Assembly (NCBI GenBank): GCA_017607445.1
Contig: JAEVHH010000002.1
Span: 6,850,001-6,914,000 of the forward strand
Length of the DNA stretch: 64,000 bases
Direction: 5' to 3'
Origin: Histoplasma ohiense
Lineage: Eukaryota; Ascomycota; Eurotiomycetes; Onygenales; Ajellomycetaceae
Of the stretch, positions 45,102-57,026 are shown piece after piece; the first letter of the stretch is position 1; each line of letters opens with the position of its first letter. Both the position numbers and the translations under genes were made by a program. The notes below the pieces were generated by a model, which was not told the origin of the DNA, made no database searches, and saw nothing but the letters and a program-made list of their open reading frames with translations.

Positions 45102-47261
45102 ATGGCTTCTTTCAAGGTGAGTCGTGGCCCTTCCCCGGACCTTCTCATGATGGATCTGAATCCAATTAATTCCTCATGGGCATGATGGGATTGAACAAAA
45201 TAACTAACTCCAAGACCCTCCTCTCAAAATAATTTACTTACTCCTCCTCAGGAATCCCTCTCCTCCACGCCCTCAAGACCCATCAGCCATACCACTCCTC
45301 CTCTCCGCCAATCCAATGGCCGTCACCATTCCCACTCCGTCTCCCTCGGCGCCGTCAACATCAATCACCGTGTCACCCGCCGAAAAAGCATGACCTCCGC
45401 CGCTGCCAGCAGTGCCGCAACTGCCGCCGCCGTCGCAGTGGCTATGGGAGAGTCTCCCAGCTCTGCTGCCCTGTCCACATCCTCCTCCCACCTCCATCAC
45501 CATCGACGAGCCCTGAACACTCGAAAGGCCGTCGAATCCACCTCCATGGGTGCTTCGTCGGGCTTTGCCTCCTACCTCGCCCGCAATGCCGCCCAAGACG
45601 CTACCCCGGCACGCAAGAATTCCCCCAACTCCATTGACGAAAATACTGCCGTAGAAGATGTTTCCCCCCTTGCTGGCGGTACTGGTGCGGGGAACAACAG
45701 CAGCAGCAGCATCAGCAACGGTAAACCTATTAGTACGAAGCACCGGAGTCGTCGTGCCAGCGAGGGCTCTCACCTCATCCGTAACGAAGGAAAACGCGTC
45801 ATGAATGAGCTAAGATGTGATCGGTGTGGAAAGGGATATAAGCATAGCAGCTGCTTGACGAAACATATGTGCGTATATCTATATATTGATATATATTTAT
45901 TCCCTCTGTTTGATATTGGGTGTTGTGAACGGGTTTTTAAAATATCTCTATTTTCTTCCCGTGAGAGGTCAAGCGATTGGGCTGTCTTACCCACCCTTTC
46001 TTCCCTTGCCTTTTTTTTTTTTTTTTTTTTTTTAAATTTGAAGTTTTAAATCGCTCATTGGATCAAAGATATTACTATGTTTTATTTTTATTATTATTTT
46101 GACTTTTGGGAAAAGCCCTATTGACAATTAATGAACAGGTGGGAACACGACCCAGCGTGGGCTTACACATCCAAGCTCCTCATCTCAAAACATCAGCAAG
46201 TCCAGCTCCTCGAAGCCGCATCCGTTCTAGTAAATATGAACCCAGACACTCCAGCGTCGTCCGTTGACCACCACCAGCCCACCGGAGAGTCCGACCGCTC
46301 CTCCACCTCCCCGACCGCCTCCGGTATCTCAGAGCTTCGCGACGGCAACAGCTCAGCAGAAACCACCCCACCCCCAACCGGCGAAGAGGGCATTTTCGCC
46401 ATCACCCCAGCGAAACTATCAGCAGCACAGACAGGAGTTCACGCCAGACCCCATAATCGCAGCAACAGCCAAAGCCATAGCTTCCGCTTCAGCACAAACA
46501 ACTTTTCACGCTCCTTCCAATCCATCCCCTCCAGCTCCTTTACGGACAGTGCGCCCACCCTCTCCCCCTCCCGCTCTCACTTCCGCCAGTCCAGCACGGA
46601 TACACGGCCCTCCACCGCAGAAACCGGAGGTCTGTTGGACGACGATGAAGCCGGACTCGCTGCTGCCATTGAACTCTGCCATTTTGGCACTCCCCGAAGC
46701 GGGCCTGTCCCCATGTCCCCGGATATCCCACCGGTCCCACCGTTGCCCGCAAAGTTTGTCGGCAGCCAGAGCATGGGTGTTGGTATGGGGGTGGGGGCGG
46801 GGCTGGCCACCACCCCAAACAACAACAGCCACAACCACAACGGCATCAACGGCATCAATGGCATCAACAGCAGCAGCCAGAACAACACGCACAGCTTCGA
46901 CGTGCTCGCCAACGTCGCGAGGCATGAGGCATCCTCCACGCCTACCATCTACAACCCGCTAAACATGCATCCGTCACTGTCCTATCGAGTCTCTGATGTA
47001 CGGGACGTGAAGATGGATGATGCGCAGCTGTTGGATACCCGAGGACCCATCAGCGGCAGCAATGGTAGCAGGGTGATGATGAAGTCCACCAAGACTAATA
47101 ATAATATTAATAAAAGAAATGCTGATGATATTGTGGGGACAGCGGGGGCTGAGCTGAATGATGAGGAGGAGGATGGCGATGATTTTGCGCATGATCGGGG
47201 AGGATCTGTGGTGCCAATGGATGATGACGATGATGGCGTTTTTGGGCGGATGGAGGAGTGA
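45102..47261 (+). CDS. Single-finger C2H2 zinc-finger protein
   Basis: Three exons: 45102-45116 (MASFK), 45252-45868 and 46139-47261; introns 45117-45251 (gtgagt..ctcag) and 45869-46138 (gtgcgt..acag); joined CDS of 584 codons. One classical finger: C194-x2-C197-x12-H210-x3-H214, with intron 2 falling between the two His. The finger is followed by WEHDPAWAYTSKLLISKHQQ and a LLEAASVLVNM helix. The N-terminal part is Ser/Ala-rich with VTRRKSM. The C-terminal half (about 235-560) is Pro/Ser/Asn-rich and ends in an acidic tail (DDDDD runs). Probably a nuclear, DNA-binding or chromatin-associated regulator. A single finger and the conserved post-finger segment suggest a fungal-specific family I cannot name. 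Exon 1 is short but its splice gives an uninterrupted frame; translation could also start at the Met of exon 2 (45390). Confidence 0.85.
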
Positions 47262-47847
47262 ATGGACAGGCGGGCGAGAGAGGAGAGGAGAAGGGTGCTG
47301 TGGATGAAATGAAACTGAGGGATTGGAATGGGGATGGGAATGTTTCGCTCTCTCTTATCTCTCTCGCTCTCCTGACACTCTCTCTTTGGGCCCCCCTCTC
47401 TTCTCTGTTTGATATGACGATATTACGGCTGCCAGCTGACAAACCAACCAACCTACCTACCCTACCCACCTATCCTTTTTGACAATGTTCGCTTTTCGAG
47501 TCGTTTCCCCCCGCGGTTTCTCCCACGCCCTCGTTTTCTATATCTTTCTTCTTCCCTCTCTTATTATTTTTATGGACTGTTCGAAAGTCCCTAACCTCCT
47601 CTTTTGTCACTTGTCTATTGTTGGTTTGCCCCTCCTCCCCTTCCCTTTTTATTTTTTCTTTATCAGTTATATACATAACATATCATTACTATACTATACT
47701 ATAACTATACTATACTATAACTATAACTATATTATACTATACGAAGCTATTAAGTTAGTTAGTTATTCAGACCAGATTAGATAATATTACCAGTTTCATC
47801 TAACTAACTAACTAGAGCATTTATCGTTTCTTCGTCTCGGGAATAAA

Positions 47848-47885
<38 letters not shown>

Positions 47886-49258
47886 TTAATTCTTTATTTG
47901 GGTGCGTGGCTCGATATCCTCATTCTGTAATGTTTTGTCGACAATTCGTGAGAATGAACGAAAAATGCCATGTCGTGTCGTGGTGGGTAAGATAAGATAG
48001 ATATTTCCTATGTAGAACCTGTGAAGCAAGGAGCGTAGAGTTTTTCTTTCTTTTCATTTTTCTCAAGGGGAAAAAAAAAAAATGAAAATGAAAATGAAAA
48101 TGAAAATGAAAAATAATTAGTAATTATAATGACGATAATGAATGATAGTTAATGAATAATATCTCTCTGTTCTATCCACATCTCTATCCCTCTATCCATG
48201 CCTCGCCTCTCTGTCCGTCCGTCTATCTCACCTACATACATCCCTCCCTCCCTCTTTAAACAAAACCATCTAGTTACCGCCTGACTCCCTGAAAGAAAGA
48301 AAGAAAGAAAGAAAGAAAGAAAAACACTTCTGAATTTCACCAATGAAACAACACAATTCCAAGCTGAGAAGGCAATTTTTTTTTTCTTTTTTCTTTTTAG
48401 CCAAGCTTAGATTACATACAGTGCATTGAAAGAGATTTTTTTTTTTAGACGCAAGAATGGAATAGAATGAATGCACTGTGCAAAAATCCGTGGGGAATAA
48501 GAAGTATACAGTCAAAGGAAGAGAGTATTTCAAAAAAAAAAAAAAAAAAAAAAAACAGAGAGAGAAAAACAAGCGAGGAAAAAAGAATAAATATGAAGAC
48601 AAATGAGAATAGAACCAACGTTTTTCCCCCAACAGATAGCAGAAAACCACATTAATTAACACTTCATGAATGTGCAAGGCAAGGTTGCTTCATTAAATCA
48701 TGTTTCACCCTCCTTGCCGCCCCCTCTCTCACTCTCTCACTTGTTTCCAATCCTGTATGGAGAGTATTATTTATTGACAAAGACAAAAAAGGGTTGAGCT
48801 ACCCGCCCGATCCTCAACAAACAGCAAAAAGGAAAAATAACAGGACAATAGCGAAAAAAAAAAAAAAAAAAAAAAAAGAAGGGAGGGTGGAAAAGCGTGT
48901 GTAAAATAAATGGAAGAAAAGCATCTCAAAATCATCAATTTCCCCCCTCTTATCGACTTGTTTCTCAACCTCTCTCATTCATCGCCAATATTATGCGTTC
49001 CGGGTCGTACACTTATTATGGCTTCGGGCGCGTTCAAAAGGGGTTTTTTTTTTTTTTTTTTAATTTTCGTTGCTGGATGGGAATTCGCAGACGAGTTGGA
49101 GTAAAATTAAAAAACCGAGCATAGTTGTGCCACCCCGGCCCCGTAGTTATTAAACTTTTGTTTTGTCGACCATGGAAGATCGTCGTTAACTTCATTCGAT
49201 TCCGGAATAGTGTGGATTTTACTTCTGGAGAATATACACAAATATATATAGAGAGAGA

Positions 49259-49293
<35 letters not shown>

Positions 49294-50130
49294 CGCACGT
49301 CTGCGTGTGTTGATGATGGTAGCTGATCAAGCATCGCTGGGCCGGAGAAGCTGGCATCTATTTGGTTTCGGACTTTGAATGCGCCATTCGCTGGACTGTC
49401 GGAACGTGGATATGGGTTGTATAATTCATCACGACGTCATGAAATCGACAATCAGGTTAAATAAGATAGTCGTAGAAACTAAGGAATTTGTTTCTGGGAG
49501 TGCGCAGCAGCTTTATTAATACTCTGACGGCCGGAGATATTGATCTGGAGAAGGCTTGATCAGACACATGACTTGTTTGAGAGGTAGAGACGCTTATTTA
49601 TCATACCATGGGGGAATGCTGTATGGGGGTATTCATTCATTTAATCGCAGAATCGGGAGAGTCGATTGCAGCGGGGTATAGGAGCTTCGATTGTAGCGGG
49701 GTACGGGTCGTGGAGGTATCCGGCCCTCGACCTCTCCCAGGCAAGAGCAATCTACTCATGAATGAGATGGTTTAGAACGTTGAGGACTTTATGTACGTAT
49801 CCTTTTGAAAGTTGGTATACTAACTTTGTATGTTTTTTCTTCTATGCTTCATCTTCTCGAATCCAACACCCAACGCCAACCGTCTTAGTCTCCCAGCAAT
49901 ACCGCAATTCCCTCAATCCACGTCACCGCGTCCATTTCCGAATTGCCACCAGATCGGTCAAGGAGTTCAAAAAAATCGTTCTCCCACCTGACATCATTCA
50001 TTCACCTTCATCGAACCAATCTGACGAAAGGCCGGAGGAAAGAAATGGCGCAAGTGGGGTGGAGCGGATAATTTTGTCCTCAGCCCAGATCTAGCAAACG
50101 AACGGAATGTGAACATGCTCTAGTTTGAAG
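47262..50130. other. Convergent intergenic region rich in simple repeats
   Basis: Lies between two convergent genes. Simple repeats: a TATAC/TATAAC-type array (about 47690-47745), (TA)n (47851-47882), (AATGAA)n (48080-48112), (GAAA)n (48288-48322), homopolymer A/T tracts (about 48534-48556, 48856-48878, 49045-49061), and (GT)n(GA)n (49258-49292). No supported gene; the scattered frames of 60-135 codons follow these repeats. Confidence 0.6.
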
Positions 50131-51750
50131 CTAGAACCGTTGGTGAGGATAGTGGGGATAGCCGTACTGCTGGTATGGCCAAGGAAACGGCGGCATCTGG
50201 CCTCCTTGCCCTGGAACGGGCGGTTGTCTGGCAACTACCGGGAATTGCCGAAAGGGGGGAGGCGGATGTGGATGAGGTGGGAGGAACCCATTCCCCTGGC
50301 CCTGTAGATTCCCAGGCATGGCAGGCCGAATTGGCGCCATCGGCGCAACTGTCGACGACGCGGCATGCCCAACAGGCGAGGCTGGTATAGGAGCTGGAGG
50401 AGCTTGTGGTGGTGGATTAGATCCACCATCACTCTCCATTTCCAGGCGATCTATCAGTTCCGCCTGTTGTTTCCGCATCTCGCGCTGGTAAAGTCGACGT
50501 CGTTGCCTCTGGCCCATCCTGTTCCTCTTTGGACGCTCTGAGGGTCCTTCTTCCTTGTCGGTGCTGCTCCTGTTTTCCGCAGCCGTTTGCCCATCACCTG
50601 CGTTCGCGACGATAACGAACACGAGCCGCAGGAGCACAAAGTGCGAGATGTTCTCCAGCCGGCGGAGCACAAGCGCCGTCAACTGGGGCATACGGACTGA
50701 AGCAACTGAGGCAGGCAACAGGGAAGTAGAACCGGGTTCATTGTTGACTCTTTCCACGGGTATGGCATCAGAATCTGCGGCTATGCAATTCGACCAGTTA
50801 ACAGACGTTCCGATCTGCTGTCGCGCCAAACGACTGATTACGACGTCGACTACTGGATGGAACGAATATTCCACCGGTTGCGAGCCTGTAACCAATGCAG
50901 GACTTGACAACGGAACGTCACACACTGCAACAGAGTCGGTGAAGACAGGACCGTTCTCCCTGCAGTAGATGGGGTTTACACCTGATTGCCCCATGCCCAT
51001 AGATGACTCGATCATGGCGGTAACGACCTCATAAGCATCTGATGTTGGCACCAGGGCCACATCATTGCTGATGTTGGTTGTGACGGTCAGACCGGATGTC
51101 ATAACGAAGTGTTTAGCCACCTCTGGTGAAGGCACGAAAAGTCTACCGAAGGAGAGGGCCAGATCCTCACGTGTGTAAGCAATACTGATGAGTTTCAGAC
51201 ACAGCCAACAGACGAAGATTATTGCCAGGGACCCGACAGCTAGCTCCAGAAGAAAACTGGATGATTTGGCTGATTGCGCCGCATCGTCCATCTCGACGCC
51301 GCCAATAGCAACGCGAGAGGGCTCCACAGCCTCCACGGCCAAACCGATTTCTGAGGAGCTGCCGGAATACATATCTCGCGAGAAACGTGTATTTGGGGAC
51401 GCTACCGTACCAACACTGGAGATGAATACCCAGGAACTGCTGTTGCAATACATACCGTCGAGATATGCATCACTAGGCAATCTGGGGAGTCCTGAGAAGC
51501 TCGCGAACGACCCAGGTCTCTCGTGCTGGAAGGCCCCGGCGGCCTTCGAATTGGCAGTTAGCACGAATTCATAGGTGCCTGTTAAAAAAAATGAGGCCCT
51601 AATTGCCCCAGTCACCCTTTCCACGAAGGACCCATGGGGGCGGATATCGGTATATGGCACAGGGAAGAACGTGCCCCACAGAGTCAGGGACGCAACAAGT
51701 CCCAGGAACGAAAGCAGAAGCATTCTGCTGCTGGGTATGGTGGTGAGCAA
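50131..51750 (-). CDS. Hypothetical membrane protein with Pro-rich tail
   Basis: A single open frame of 539 residues. An N-terminal hydrophobic segment (about 9-29: LLLSFLGLVASLTLWGTFF) could be a signal anchor; a second strong one is at about 167-190 (LLELAVGSLAIIFVCWLCLK), and a weaker one at about 370-388 before an acidic/basic stretch (KEEGPSERPKRNRMGQRQRR). Residues 430-539 are Pro/Gln/Phe-rich (PPPPFRQFP, PPFPWPYQQYGYPHYPHQ), typical of a disordered tail. I do not recognise the family. The lumenal part between the first two helices contains Cys and Asn-x-Ser sites. No intron is needed; the frame is maintained throughout, which favours a real gene. A poly-T tract (51889-51914) lies in its upstream region. 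Confidence 0.7.
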   Translation of the reverse strand: MLTTIPSSRMLLLSFLGLVASLTLWGTFFPVPYTDIRPHGSFVERVTGAIRASFFLTGTYEFVLTANSKAAGAFQHERPGSFASFSGLPRLPSDAYLDGMYCNSSSWVFISSVGTVASPNTRFSRDMYSGSSSEIGLAVEAVEPSRVAIGGVEMDDAAQSAKSSSFLLELAVGSLAIIFVCWLCLKLISIAYTREDLALSFGRLFVPSPEVAKHFVMTSGLTVTTNISNDVALVPTSDAYEVVTAMIESSMGMGQSGVNPIYCRENGPVFTDSVAVCDVPLSSPALVTGSQPVEYSFHPVVDVVISRLARQQIGTSVNWSNCIAADSDAIPVERVNNEPGSTSLLPASVASVRMPQLTALVLRRLENISHFVLLRLVFVIVANAGDGQTAAENRSSTDKEEGPSERPKRNRMGQRQRRRLYQREMRKQQAELIDRLEMESDGGSNPPPQAPPAPIPASPVGHAASSTVAPMAPIRPAMPGNLQGQGNGFLPPHPHPPPPFRQFPVVARQPPVPGQGGQMPPFPWPYQQYGYPHYPHQRF

Positions 51751-52581
51751 TTTAACCAGTACAAATATGACTCGGAGGAAATAATTGCATCACTAACTTG
51801 AGAAACGCGCCAACTTACGTACTTTATTTGGTATAAAACTGAGCTTAAAACTTCGGTTTGCGCTGTAAAGCTGCTAGTGAGAACTGGTTTTTTTTTTTTT
51901 TTTTTTTTTTTTTGATGTGGAAACTTGGTTTTTGTGTGTTTGGATAGGCGAGAAGAGAGAGACGGAGAAAGAGAGAGAGAGAGGGAGAAGTGTTTAGAAA
52001 GAAGAAGAGGAGCGTTGTGTTGTGTTGTGTTGTGTGAGGGGGAACTCGTTCACTGGCGCGTCGTGAATAACACGACCAAGATACCTCGTAAGCGATGTGC
52101 CCAGTAGAGATGGACTTCCACTCAATAGAAGAGAATCCGATTGTACGGGATATTCACTTTTTGGAGGCAGAGCAAACGGATTCACCTGCTTGGTCGTTCA
52201 CTGGAAGCGGATTTTGCCGCACTCGCAAAGACCAGCGAGCGAGCCTGCTGCTTCAAGGCCTATAGAGCGAAAGTCCATGTCGCAAGAAACAGCGGAAGAG
52301 TGTCCTAAAAAATGGGAGAGAAAATGTAGTTCCCAGATACGAGGATATCGCATCTCAGATGAATACCCTAATCTGTAACAGGATATCAAACAACGAAGGG
52401 AGCCAGAGATGATGAGGAAAGAGATGTAGATTGCAAACGCCCCCTCTTTTGAGTCTGAACAAAGAAAAAGTATGAGAAGACAAGAATCCTAACGCCGACA
52501 TATACATCCGCTGTAGAATGGAAAGCCAAAACAAATGTTCGAAGCCAAAATAAGGATGTGGAAAGAAAAATGTCTCCTCCT
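51751..52581. other. Intergenic region with poly-T tract
   Basis: Between the start of the minus-strand membrane protein gene and the end of RLP24. Contains a T-tract of about 25 (51889-51914), purine-rich sequence (51940-52010) and short TGTGT repeats. No gene supported. Confidence 0.5.
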
Positions 52582-53228
52582 TCAGTCGATTTCCATCTCG
52601 TCCTGGGTGCCGCCATCCACCAAAAGTCTCGTTTTCTTCTTTGTACGTAGTCTCTCCGTGCCAACGACGTGGCTCAGATTCTTGTTTGCTAGTGACTCCA
52701 GCGGCAGGTTCTCCTCCTCCATTTCCTTGAGCTCCTTGCGAATAAGATGTTCCCCCTCGGCCACAACCCTTCGGTCTTCCGCTCTCTTCTTCTCCCGTGC
52801 CAACTTGCCAGCCAATCTTTTCTTGGTAAACACACGTTCCCGCCTCTCTCTAATTTCCTCCACCCTCTCCATGGCCTTGATCGTGGCCGCGACCAGGTTA
52901 CGGTCGTATTTGACGGGGATGTTTCGTCTCTTGGCGAATTGTGAAAGGAGCAACGAGGAATCGACAATCATCTCCTTACCGTGGAGAGCACGGTGGGTCT
53001 TGGTCCATTTCAGCTTGCGGGGCTGTCGCTTCATCTTGAAGTTCTTATGACACTTCGAGCGGCAGAAGCGGAATGTACGGGCATCATTGCGCACAAATGT
53101 TATGCCTTTGCTCGGATAGCATGGCTGGGAGCAGAAATGGCAGGTCTCGATTCTGTTATTTGACGTTTGTTGTGGTAAGTTCATCGTATTCATGCAGGAA
53201 ATTTCAGTCTAAGCGAGGCATACCTCAT
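52582..53228 (-). CDS. RLP24: Ribosome biogenesis protein RLP24
   Basis: Ribosomal L24e-like assembly factor of pre-60S particles (nucleolus to cytoplasm), where Rlp24 occupies the L24 site and recruits the Afg2/Drg1 AAA-ATPase for its own release (family knowledge). Two exons: 53224-53228 (ATGAG only) and 52582-53152, with intron 53153-53223 (71 bp, gtatgc..acag). The spliced product starts MRIETCHFC, the family's canonical N-terminus; 191 residues against about 199 in yeast. Zinc ligands C6, C9, C32 and C36 are visible (CHFC ... FRFCRSKC), followed by the signature KCHKNFKMKRQPRKLKWTK and a long basic/acidic coiled-coil C-terminal half. A longer unspliced frame beginning MNTMNLPQQ reads through the intron and lacks family support. 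Divergent from TIM14 with a 334-bp shared promoter. Confidence 0.95.
53153..53223 (-). other. RLP24 intron 1
   Basis: 71-bp intron after only 5 coding nt (ATG AG|A). Donor GTATGC, acceptor ACAG. Defines the true N-terminus. Confidence 0.9.
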
Positions 53229-53562
53229 AGTTGCTTATTCGTAGGTGCCTTTAACAGCGACTCTTGATTGAAACGGAATTGACCGTCGTTTCCATTGCTC
53301 TCAAGCTATTTTCTCTTTATCGCATATGAACTTTTTTTTTTCGTGGACTGTAGATCAGGTGACATATTGATACTCTAATCCTTATACGGACTAGTGTTTT
53401 GACTTTTCTGTTCCTTCTCCCAAACTTTAACTCTATCAAGGGAAAATATTCCTGAGAACGGGCGAAACGTCCTCGCAACAATTACCACCGCTGTCCTGTC
53501 GTACAGTTCCAAGCCCATTCCCACTCTCTCTACCCTTCCCTCAATTTCTTCCACCCATAAAT
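53229..53562. promoter_or_regulatory. Shared divergent promoter of RLP24 and TIM14
   Basis: 334 bp between two divergent start codons, with a T-tract (53331-53340) and CT-rich sequence (53520-53555) adjacent to the TIM14 start. No TATA box obvious. Co-regulation is possible but not shown. Confidence 0.6.
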
Positions 53563-54070
53563 ATGGCCTCCGTCCTCGCCATCGGGTTCGGCGTTGCTAC
53601 TGCAGCCTTTTTGGTTTGTCATCCAACCTCTTCTTGAATGATGTGCCTGGAGCGATGGAAAGCTGACATTTGTTAATCTAGGGTCGTGCTGGTCTCGTTG
53701 CTTATCGCCGATCTAGAGGTAGTGTAAACAGCATGGGAAAAGCATTTTACAAAGGAGGATTCGAACCGCGCATGAATAGGCGCGAGGCGTCGCTCATCTT
53801 GGAACTTTCGTACGTTGATATTTATACCGACAGCCAATGTGGATATCCTCTGCTCTGCATGCGAATCCTTGGTTTTGCAGACAGAGACATATTAAGAAGT
53901 ACCTCCTTTACTGACAGGACCATAATCGTCACAGTGAGCGAAACTTGAACAAAGACAAAATCCGCACAAATCATCGCAAACTCATGCTGCTCAATCATCC
54001 GGACCGTGGAGGAAGCCCGTACCTTGCTTCCAAGATCAACGAAGCGAAAGAACTCCTCGAAAGGAGTTAG
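53563..54070 (+). CDS. PAM18: Mitochondrial import motor J-protein TIM14/PAM18
   Basis: Inner-membrane J-domain subunit of the TIM23 import motor that stimulates mtHsp70 ATPase (family knowledge). Three exons: 53563-53613, 53682-53809 and 53935-54070; introns of 68 and 125 bp with GT-AG ends; 104 residues. One N-terminal transmembrane helix (about residues 2-24, ASVLAIGFGVATAAFLGRAG), a short basic linker, then the degenerate-helix-I J domain typical of Tim14 starting at EPRMNRREASLILEL. The HPD tripeptide is at residues 81-83 (LLNHPDRGGSPYL), followed by INEAKELLE. All family hallmarks are present and the length is normal, so it should be functional. No cleavable presequence is apparent, as usual for short fungal Tim14. 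Confidence 0.96.
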
Positions 54071-54927
54071 TTGTTAGAATCGGACCGTCCGGAATGTACT
54101 GTCGATCCATTTTACTCGAACAAGCGGCGAGCAGGCGAAGATTTCTTTTGGCAATATTATCTTGCCACGCTTTGCCGGGTGTATAACTCGATTCCCCGTT
54201 GTTTTCTCTTCCCGTTTTCCTCTCTTTTGGTTTCCCCCCTATCTACGAGGGATGCATAGCGAGGCGTTTTTGATTTTGCTGGGTACATATAAACCTCCCA
54301 ATTTTGCTGCATTTAGCCATCCGCACATGTGGTAGTATATCCACCAAATCCCTCCTCTTACTTGTTGTATAAGAAGCAAGTTTGTATATTACAGATACCG
54401 ATACAGAATCCTCTCGTGTCTTCCTTAAAATTTCAAGCTGATATCGCAGAATTTACAATGAACGTTTGGCACCGTGAGTAGAAATCGAATTATAATGTTG
54501 GGGAAACTCTGACAGTACGAGCGCCTCTTTGGTGATATTTTCTTAGGCCTTTGAGCTGTATTGCATATCTGAGATGAGATCCTGCAGTGCAATGCTTTGG
54601 AAAGATACCGGGATAACGTATTCAGGGGGAATTCCTTCTCAGGACGCCCACTTCAACGTCATGTGATCTCCGGCTGTAGGAGGGGTCCATTTTGACATCT
54701 GCCCCACGGCAAAGCCAGTTTATCGCCAAACTTCATTTCTCGGCCGGTAATACGGTGAATCATCGGCCTGGATATGTATTCATTAAATATTCGTATATGT
54801 AAATCTGTTGACTCCTTCATTACTACAAGTACTAGAACCTATCCAGCACACCTTTGCACCCGTTGCTCGCGCGTGCCAGATCACTATCAACCATCAGTCC
54901 TTTGGCAACTGACGAACACCCGTAAAG
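54071..54927. other. Intergenic region between TIM14 and GGT
   Basis: TIM14 3' UTR and GGT promoter. CT-rich elements and an ACAAGTACTAG stretch near 54825-54835; no supported ORF. Confidence 0.5.
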
Positions 54928-57026
54928 ATGCCTTTGAATGCCCGTGACGTCTTCTCGGCCCCAGAGTCCAAGTTCTGCGCATTCCCCAGTAGACGAAGTG
55001 TTGTTCACAGCACGAAAGGCATCATTGCCTGTACACAGCCCCTAGCCGCAGCTGCAGGGCAAAGGATCCTTAGAGATGGAGGGAACGCTGCGGTAAGCGC
55101 CATTGATTCTCTCTCTTTCTTCTCTCCCCAGATTTTCCAAATCTCGTTGCTTTCTATCTAATTGCTCTGTGGACTTCGTAACTAAATGATTATTGCAGGA
55201 TGCCGCTGTGGCGGTTGGTATGTGAATGATTTATGGTGGCAGAATGCCCCTTTTATTATATATCTACCAGGTTAATGAGGTCGATAGCTGATGTATACTA
55301 TTGGCACATGATTAGCTGCGGCTCTCAACATAACAGAACCATCTTCAACCGGTATTGGAGGTGATATGTTCTGTTTGTTTTATAACGCAAGGACCAAAAA
55401 AGTGCATGCCCTCAATGGCTCGGGCCGCGCAGCGGCCAATATCTCTCTGGATTTTGTTCGCAAGGAGTTGCGTCTTGCTGCTGGTGAGGAGGGCAAAATT
55501 CCGATGACCAGCGTACATGCTGTGACGACGCCAGGTGCTGCTGCCGGATGGGTCGACACCGTGGAACGCTTTGGAAGCGGGAAGTTGTCATTGGAACGTA
55601 TTTTGACACCAGCCATCGAATTGGGAGAGGAGGGATTTCCTGTGTCTGAGCTCGCTGCGTCATTTGTATGTGCATTATCCTCTGTTACGATTGATTTATT
55701 GCCTCCCACGCCCCTTGGTCAACTTGTTCGTTGCTAATGAGCCAACCAACAATATAGTGGGCAGAAAGCGAAAAGCTCATCCGTGACGCATCACCAAACT
55801 TTAGAGAGATGCTGAAACCCTGCCCTAGTGGGAAGGATGGAGTGAGATGTCCACAGGCGGGGGAAATATTCAAGAACCCCACTCTTGCCCAAACCTTTCG
55901 AACACTGGCAAAGGAAGGTAAAAAGGGCTTCTATCAAGGCCGTATTGGGGAAGCAATTGTCAAGGTGGTCCAAGATCTCGGTGGCCGTCTTTCACTTGAC
56001 GATTTGAAATATCACATGGAAACAGGCAGTCAAGATGTAGACGCAATTTCTTTAAAGCTCAACCCAACCGACATTGGCGAAATCAAGCGTGATGGCAAAG
56101 GCGAAATAGAAATTTGGGAGCACCCCCCCAATGGCCAAGGTATCGTTGCTTTAATGGCATTGGGTATTTTGGAAGAACTGTCCAGAACGGGCAAGATCCC
56201 CCACTTTGCGGCCGAACAACACAACTCCAGCGTCTACCTCCACGCCGTCATCGAAAGCCTACGGATCGCTTTCGCCGATGCAAGTTGGTGGGTGACAGAT
56301 CCAGATGTCGAAAAGGTCCCGTCCAAGGAATTAATTTCCCGCGCTTACCTCGCCAAACGCGCAGAGCTCTTCGATCCGGACAAGGCTTGTGACGTCATCG
56401 ACCACGGCAGCCCCGCTCACAACCACTGCGACACGGTCTACTTCGCCGTGACAGACCAGGAGGGCAACGGCATGTCCTTCATCAACAGCAACTACGGCGG
56501 CTTCGGCACTTGCATTATCCCGCAAGGCTGTGGCTTCACGCTGCAGAACCGCGGGGCAAACTTCTCGCTCACACCAGGCCATCCCAACGTCCTCGCACCC
56601 CGTAAGCGCCCCTACCATACCATAATCCCGGCCATGGTCACCAATACATCAGATAACTCCCTTCACACAGTGTATGGAGTGATGGGCGGCTTCATGCAGC
56701 CGCAGGGACATGTGCAGGTGCTGATGAACATGCTTGCATTTGACCAAACCCCGCAGACAGCGCTGGATGCTCCCCGTATCTGCATTGGAGCGGGGTTGCC
56801 GGAGCGGGGCAAGCCATTGAGACATGTGGTATATTTAGAAGAAGGGATCAAGGAGTCGGTGGTAGAAGAGCTGAAGAAACTGGGACATAATGTCGAAGTG
56901 TTGAAAGGGCTCAAGCGTGGGATGTTTGGGCGGGGACAGGTCATCCGGTGCCATTATGATGAGCAGAAGCGGGTTTATAGCGCTGGAAGTGATATGAGGG
57001 GTGATGGGGCAGCGTTTCCTGTTTGA
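54928..57026 (+). CDS. Gamma-glutamyltranspeptidase-family protein
   Basis: Hydrolyses or transfers gamma-glutamyl groups (glutathione as usual substrate in this Ntn-hydrolase family). Four exons: 54928-55092, 55199-55217 (19 nt), 55316-55665 and 55758-57026; introns of 106, 98 and 92 bp, all GT-AG; 600 residues. Signature blocks: DGGNAADAAVAVAAALNI then GIGGDMFCLFY; TTPGAAAGWVDTV; WEHPPNGQGI; and the processing/catalytic site at CDTVYFAVTD, where Thr404 would become the N-terminal nucleophile after autocleavage. SNYGGFGTCIIP and LQNRGANFSLTPGHPN follow. No signal peptide or membrane anchor is evident, so it is likely intracellular, closer to the soluble YwrD-like subgroup than to vacuolar/secreted GGTs. 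Exact substrate unknown. Confidence 0.92.

Noticed and set aside
46264..46962. 232-codon plus frame
   Set aside because: Alternative frame of C2H2 exon 3, Pro/Thr-rich shadow.
53153..53193. RLP24 start at MNTMNLPQQ (53193)
   Set aside because: It lies inside the intron; splicing gives the canonical MRIETC start from 53228.
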